From assembly GCF_902459505.1 (NCBI RefSeq), contig NC_047089.1, positions 27,531,161 through 27,595,160 on the forward strand: DNA of 64,000 nt, given 5' to 3'. This document shows, piece by piece, positions 61,181-64,000 of this stretch. The DNA comes from Geotrypetes seraphini. Lineage: Eukaryota; Chordata; Amphibia; Gymnophiona; Dermophiidae. Position 1 is the stretch's first letter, and each line of letters opens with the position of its first letter. A model generated the notes under the pieces. The model did not search any database. It had not been told where the DNA came from and saw only the letters and a list, made by a program, of their open reading frames with translations. The translations under genes and the position numbers were made by a program.

Positions 61181-61359
61181 ATTACAGTAATAAATGTTAC
61201 TGCTGAATGATGGTTCCAGTTATCTCCATCAACCATGACAGACCCAAAGAGCCAAAAATGGGCTTAGTAACTTGTTAAAGTGGCATTAGGTTAATCCCAA
61301 GCTTCTGATTTCCATTCTATTTATGTTTCAACGTCTTTTTTTTCCCCCCTCAATTTTAG

Positions 61360-61604
61360 ACAAGCTACTGTGTTCCTGACAAGAGAAGGAAACAGAATAG
61401 GACGTGTTTACAAAAAGGCAATTTATAGACAGTTCACAGATGAGGCCTACACTACAGAAGTTCATAAACCATCCTGGCTTGGGTTTCTTGGGCCACTATT
61501 GAAAGCTGAAGTAGATGATGAACTAGTAATTCATATGAAGAATTTTGCCTCCCGGCCATATTCTCTCCATCCACATGGAGTCTTCTACGAAAAAGATTCT
61601 GAAG
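61360..61604 (+). CDS. Multicopper ferroxidase, coding exon 2 (cupredoxin domain 1)
   Basis: TTTTTTTTCCCCCCTCAATTTTAG precedes the exon as a strong acceptor tract. It completes the split Glu codon and encodes QATVFL, NRIGRVYKKAIYRQFTDE, WLGFLGPLLKAEV, NFASRPYSLHPHGVFY and EKDSEG. HPHG carries two of the histidines that bind the type 2/type 3 trinuclear copper cluster in this family. WLGFLGP and the KNFASRPYSLHPHGVFY block agree more closely with HEPHL1 (and HEPH) than with ceruloplasmin, which has HSHG here. It ends GAAG/GTATGA, 138 codons plus one base from the start. Residues about 57-138. Confidence 0.95.
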
Positions 61605-61799
61605 GTATGAAGTAATTATGCTTCACAGTGGCAGCTAGTGACCTACAAAATAACTGACATGAAAAGGGCGGGGTTTTCAGAGAAGCTAACTGGGGTCCAT
61701 CCTGAAAAGTGAGATTTACTGTTTGACCAGTATGGTTCAAGGAATTGTGGTTTCCCTGTGGCAAGAGCATGTCGTGTTGCTCTCACTGCTGTGCGCTGC

Positions 61800-62111
61800 C
61801 CCAGCTTTAAACATGCGAACAGGAAGTAACATGTTTAATCCTGTGGTGGTGCCAGTGGCTGTGCAGAGAAGAGAGCAGTGGTGAGAGTGGTAAAAGCACG
61901 CTTGAGCGCATCTCTCCCGCCGCCATGCATACCCCTCCCTCCCCCGGTGCCTTCAAAGACCCCCGCCCTCTCCCCCTTTCCTTACTTAGATGGCTGGCCA
62001 GAGGGATACCTATTCCCTCCGGCCAGCAGGCCCGCCTCTTCAAAATGGTGGGCTGTCCCTTCCCTGGTGCATCCTGGGATGCACTGGGGAGGGGCCTGAA
62101 GCTCTGATTGG
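61800..62111. repeat. Interspersed repeat (AAAATGGTGGGC / CTGGGATGCACTGGGG type)
   Basis: CCGGCCAGCAGGCCCGCCTC, TTCAAAATGGTGGGC, CCTGGGATGCACTGGGGAGG and CTGATTGGCC match parts of the segments at 2.22-2.31 and 6.69-6.75 kb. Confidence 0.6.
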
Positions 62112-62515
62112 CCCTGGTTGTTTAAGGACCTAGCAAAGCTTGAGGAAAGGTCTGAAATTTGGCAGCTAAGATTTAATGCCAAGAAATGCAAAGTCATGCA
62201 TTTGGGCTGCAAAAGCCCAAGGAAATGGTACAGTTTAGGGGGTGAAGAAGTTTTGTGCACAAAAGAGGAGTGTGACTTGGGTATGATTATCTTATGGTAG
62301 CCAAACAGGTTGAAAAGGTGACAGTGAAAGCATAGGGAGAAGAATGGCCAGTAGGAAAAAGGAGTTATTGATGCCCCTGCAGAAGACTCTGGTGAGACTT
62401 CATTTAGAATATTGTATGCAATTCTGGAGACCGCACCTTCAAAAAGATATAAACAAGATGGAGTCGGTCCAGAGGTAGTGTACTGAAATAGTTGGTGGCT
62501 TTCATCATAAGGTAT
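62112..62515 (+). mobile_element. CR1-like LINE fragment (RT to C-terminal region), decayed
   Basis: LAKLEERSEIWQLRFNAKKC, VMHLGCKSP and a broken LE.C.QFW...LQKD are the blocks that follow the catalytic site in CR1 ORF2 (compare EDWADKWQMRFNVEKCKVM in the intact copy). Confidence 0.7.
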
Positions 62516-62554
62516 AAGTGGATAAACTTAAAGATCTCAATATGTATACGTATC

Positions 62555-62620
62555 CTTGTAACCCGTTCTGGGCTCCTGGGAAGGATGGACTATAAAACTG
62601 ATTAAATTAAAAACAAAACA
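62555..62620 (+). repeat. LINE 3' tail (GTAACCCGTTCTGGGCTCC type)
   Basis: CTTGTAACCCGTTCTGGGC with GGATGGACTATAAAAC and an A-rich end resembles the tails at 4.03 and 18.93 kb. Confidence 0.4.
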
Positions 62621-62712
62621 CGGGATCGGATAATGTAATTTAAAAATTGCTTATATTCTGCTTTTTCACATATACTGACTTTGAAAACTCTGTCTTGTCT
62701 TCAAACTATCAG

Positions 62713-62925
62713 GGGCCCTGTACCCAGATGGAACGGCTGGAAAAGATAAATTTGATGATATTGTTCTCCCTGGTGGGACTCATACCTACAAATGGATAGT
62801 AAAGGAACAATATGCACCCACGGTGGATGACCCAAATTGCCTGACCTGGGCTTATCACTCTCATATTGATGCTCCTAGAGACATTTCTTCTGGATTAATA
62901 GGAGCACTTTTGACTTGCAGAAAAG
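62713..62925 (+). CDS. Multicopper ferroxidase, coding exon 3 (end of cupredoxin domain 1)
   Basis: ACTATCAG precedes the exon, which continues the split Gly codon with ALYPDGTAGKDKFDD, LPGGTHTYKW, APTVDDPNCLTW, YHSHIDAPRDISSGLIG and LLTCRK. YHSH gives two more histidine ligands of the trinuclear copper cluster, so domain 1 looks functional. The order ALYPDG..., PG..YTY.W, P...CLTW.YHSHIDAP.DI.SGLIGPL is the family signature. It ends AAAG/GTGATT after 209 codons plus one base, phase 1, so exon 4 lies beyond the window. The full protein should be about 1,060-1,160 residues, with six cupredoxin domains and, if hephaestin-like, a C-terminal membrane anchor. Confidence 0.95.
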
Positions 62926-63060
62926 GTGATTATCAAGTAAGGGAAGTGCTGGGCTTATTTACCTTTTTTGATAGATTTTGCTTTTCTTTGTAGCACATTT
63001 GCTACCAGTGCACAAGAGCTGGCTTTGACTGAAAATAACTTATGTAGGAGTTTAGTAATA

Positions 63061-63380
63061 CAGTATACCCCCGCAAATTTGCGATTCGCAGACTCAGTCA
63101 TTCACTGTATTTTCTGACCGCCTCTTCCGGTCCGAAAATACTGCGAATGACTGACCAACGGAAAAGCTCTCTTACCAGTTCCGCACAGCCAGCCTTCACT
63201 TTCCCAACCTGCGGTCTTCCCTCACTTCGGCATTCGCCTGGGGACTCAAGGGGCTGGCACGCACACTACAATGAGCGCCGGGACAGGAGGAGGGAGCGTG
63301 CCAATTACAATACTCTTCCAACATTCGCGGTTTTTCAACATTCGCGGTCACTCTGCAAACGTAATTTCGGGGGAGTACTG
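63061..63380. mobile_element. Tigger-like MITE, 320 bp (CAGTATACCCCCG tips)
   Basis: CAGTATACCCCCGCAAATTTG and the right tip AATTTCGGGGGAGTACTG are imperfect inverted repeats, flanked by TA. Subterminal CATTCGCGGTTTTTC and ACATTCGCGGTCAC words are typical. It sits about 135 bp after exon 3. Confidence 0.85.
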
Positions 63381-63839
63381 TATATTACTTTTACAAGGAA
63401 AGGCAAATTTACTGTAAATCTAATCCTCTGTTTTACCCTGATGCTTTATATTCATGCCATATGTTTTATAGAGGAGAAAAAGTAATATATGAAATATAAA
63501 TACCAGCGATATGAAATACAGTAACTTGGAGTATCCTAGGTGTGCGTAAGGAGAAAAAAATTTTGTTTCGTTTTTTTCATATTTTTTTTCCAAATTTTGT
63601 AGATTTATGCACGTTATATACAATGATACACAAACAAAATGAAAGGAAAAAAAATGCAGATTCCTGATATATCACTGGTTTGTATTATCACTAAACTAAG
63701 ACCTGCTGTACTACAATATTAGTTTTTTGAAAGCTGAGAGTGACATTATAAAGCAAGGAATACTTGGGTAAGTGTGCTCCCCTGCAAGAAATGCATAGCA
63801 GTGAGTAACGGATGGCTCTGAATACTTTTACCCTGGGAT
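63381..63839. other. Ferroxidase intron 3, unassigned part
   Basis: A+T-rich sequence; no exon recognised. Confidence 0.4.
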
Positions 63840-64000
63840 TAGTTATTTGTATTTATTTATTTATACCCTGCCTTTCCCAAGGCGGGTCACAGTAGAGTAC
63901 ATACACAAACAGAATCACTCGCAGTGCAACATGGTATAAGTGCTAATTTATACTGCCGTGAACTCACGGCAGCCATTTTTGTTCCCAGCTCTACACGGGG
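63840..64000. repeat. Retroposon-like repeat (TTTATTTATACCCTGCCTTTCCC type)
   Basis: GTATTTATTTATTTATACCC, then TGCCTTTCCCAAGGCGGG, resembles the segments at 1.94, 35.4 and 52.56 kb. It runs out of the window. Confidence 0.45.

Overview
The window looks like vertebrate nuclear DNA, probably from an amphibian and possibly a caecilian. The basis is exon-intron genes with tetrapod-type proteins, CR1/L2/L1-type LINEs, DIRS retrotransposons and many hAT, Tigger-like and Harbinger-like miniature elements. The species is inference; no bacterial-style gene is present.

Two host genes are supported, both split by introns and pointing away from each other. On the minus strand a four-transmembrane L6-family gene (TM4SF type) runs from a coding exon at 41591-41761 through 32835-32900 and 16167-16312 to 11966-12135. 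The reading phase is kept at every junction (0, 0, 2), and the last coding exon is not identified. On the plus strand the first three coding exons of a multicopper ferroxidase of the hephaestin/ceruloplasmin family (closest by eye to HEPHL1) lie at 56168-56337, 61360-61604 and 62713-62925; the gene continues beyond the window. In human, CP sits beside TM4SF18/TM4SF1/TM4SF4, so the pairing suggests the CP locus.

Layout: 1-11.9 kb is repeat-rich sequence downstream of the TM4SF exons, with hAT and Tigger-like miniature elements, a 5S-derived segment, CR1 pieces and a 1-kb palindromic element. 11.9-41.8 kb is the TM4SF gene; its introns hold nested hATs (12.8-14.8 kb) and an almost full-length CR1 LINE (19.08-29.6 kb). 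That CR1 has an intact ORF2, and its ORF1 is split by a whole-looking DIRS element (23.06-28.77 kb). An older broken DIRS copy lies at 35.6-38.1 kb. 41.8-56.0 kb is intergenic and packed with Harbinger-like (TTA target site), hAT and foldback elements plus an L1 ORF1 remnant. 56-64 kb is the 5' part of the ferroxidase gene, with a CpG-rich promoter, an 11-unit CpG minisatellite in intron 1 and a 1.5-kb hAT with 8-bp target-site duplications.

The strongest findings are the phase-consistent TM4SF exon chain, the ferroxidase/TM4SF neighbourhood, the CR1-DIRS nest, and several non-autonomous DNA elements that carry long palindromes or tandem arrays inside intact ends.
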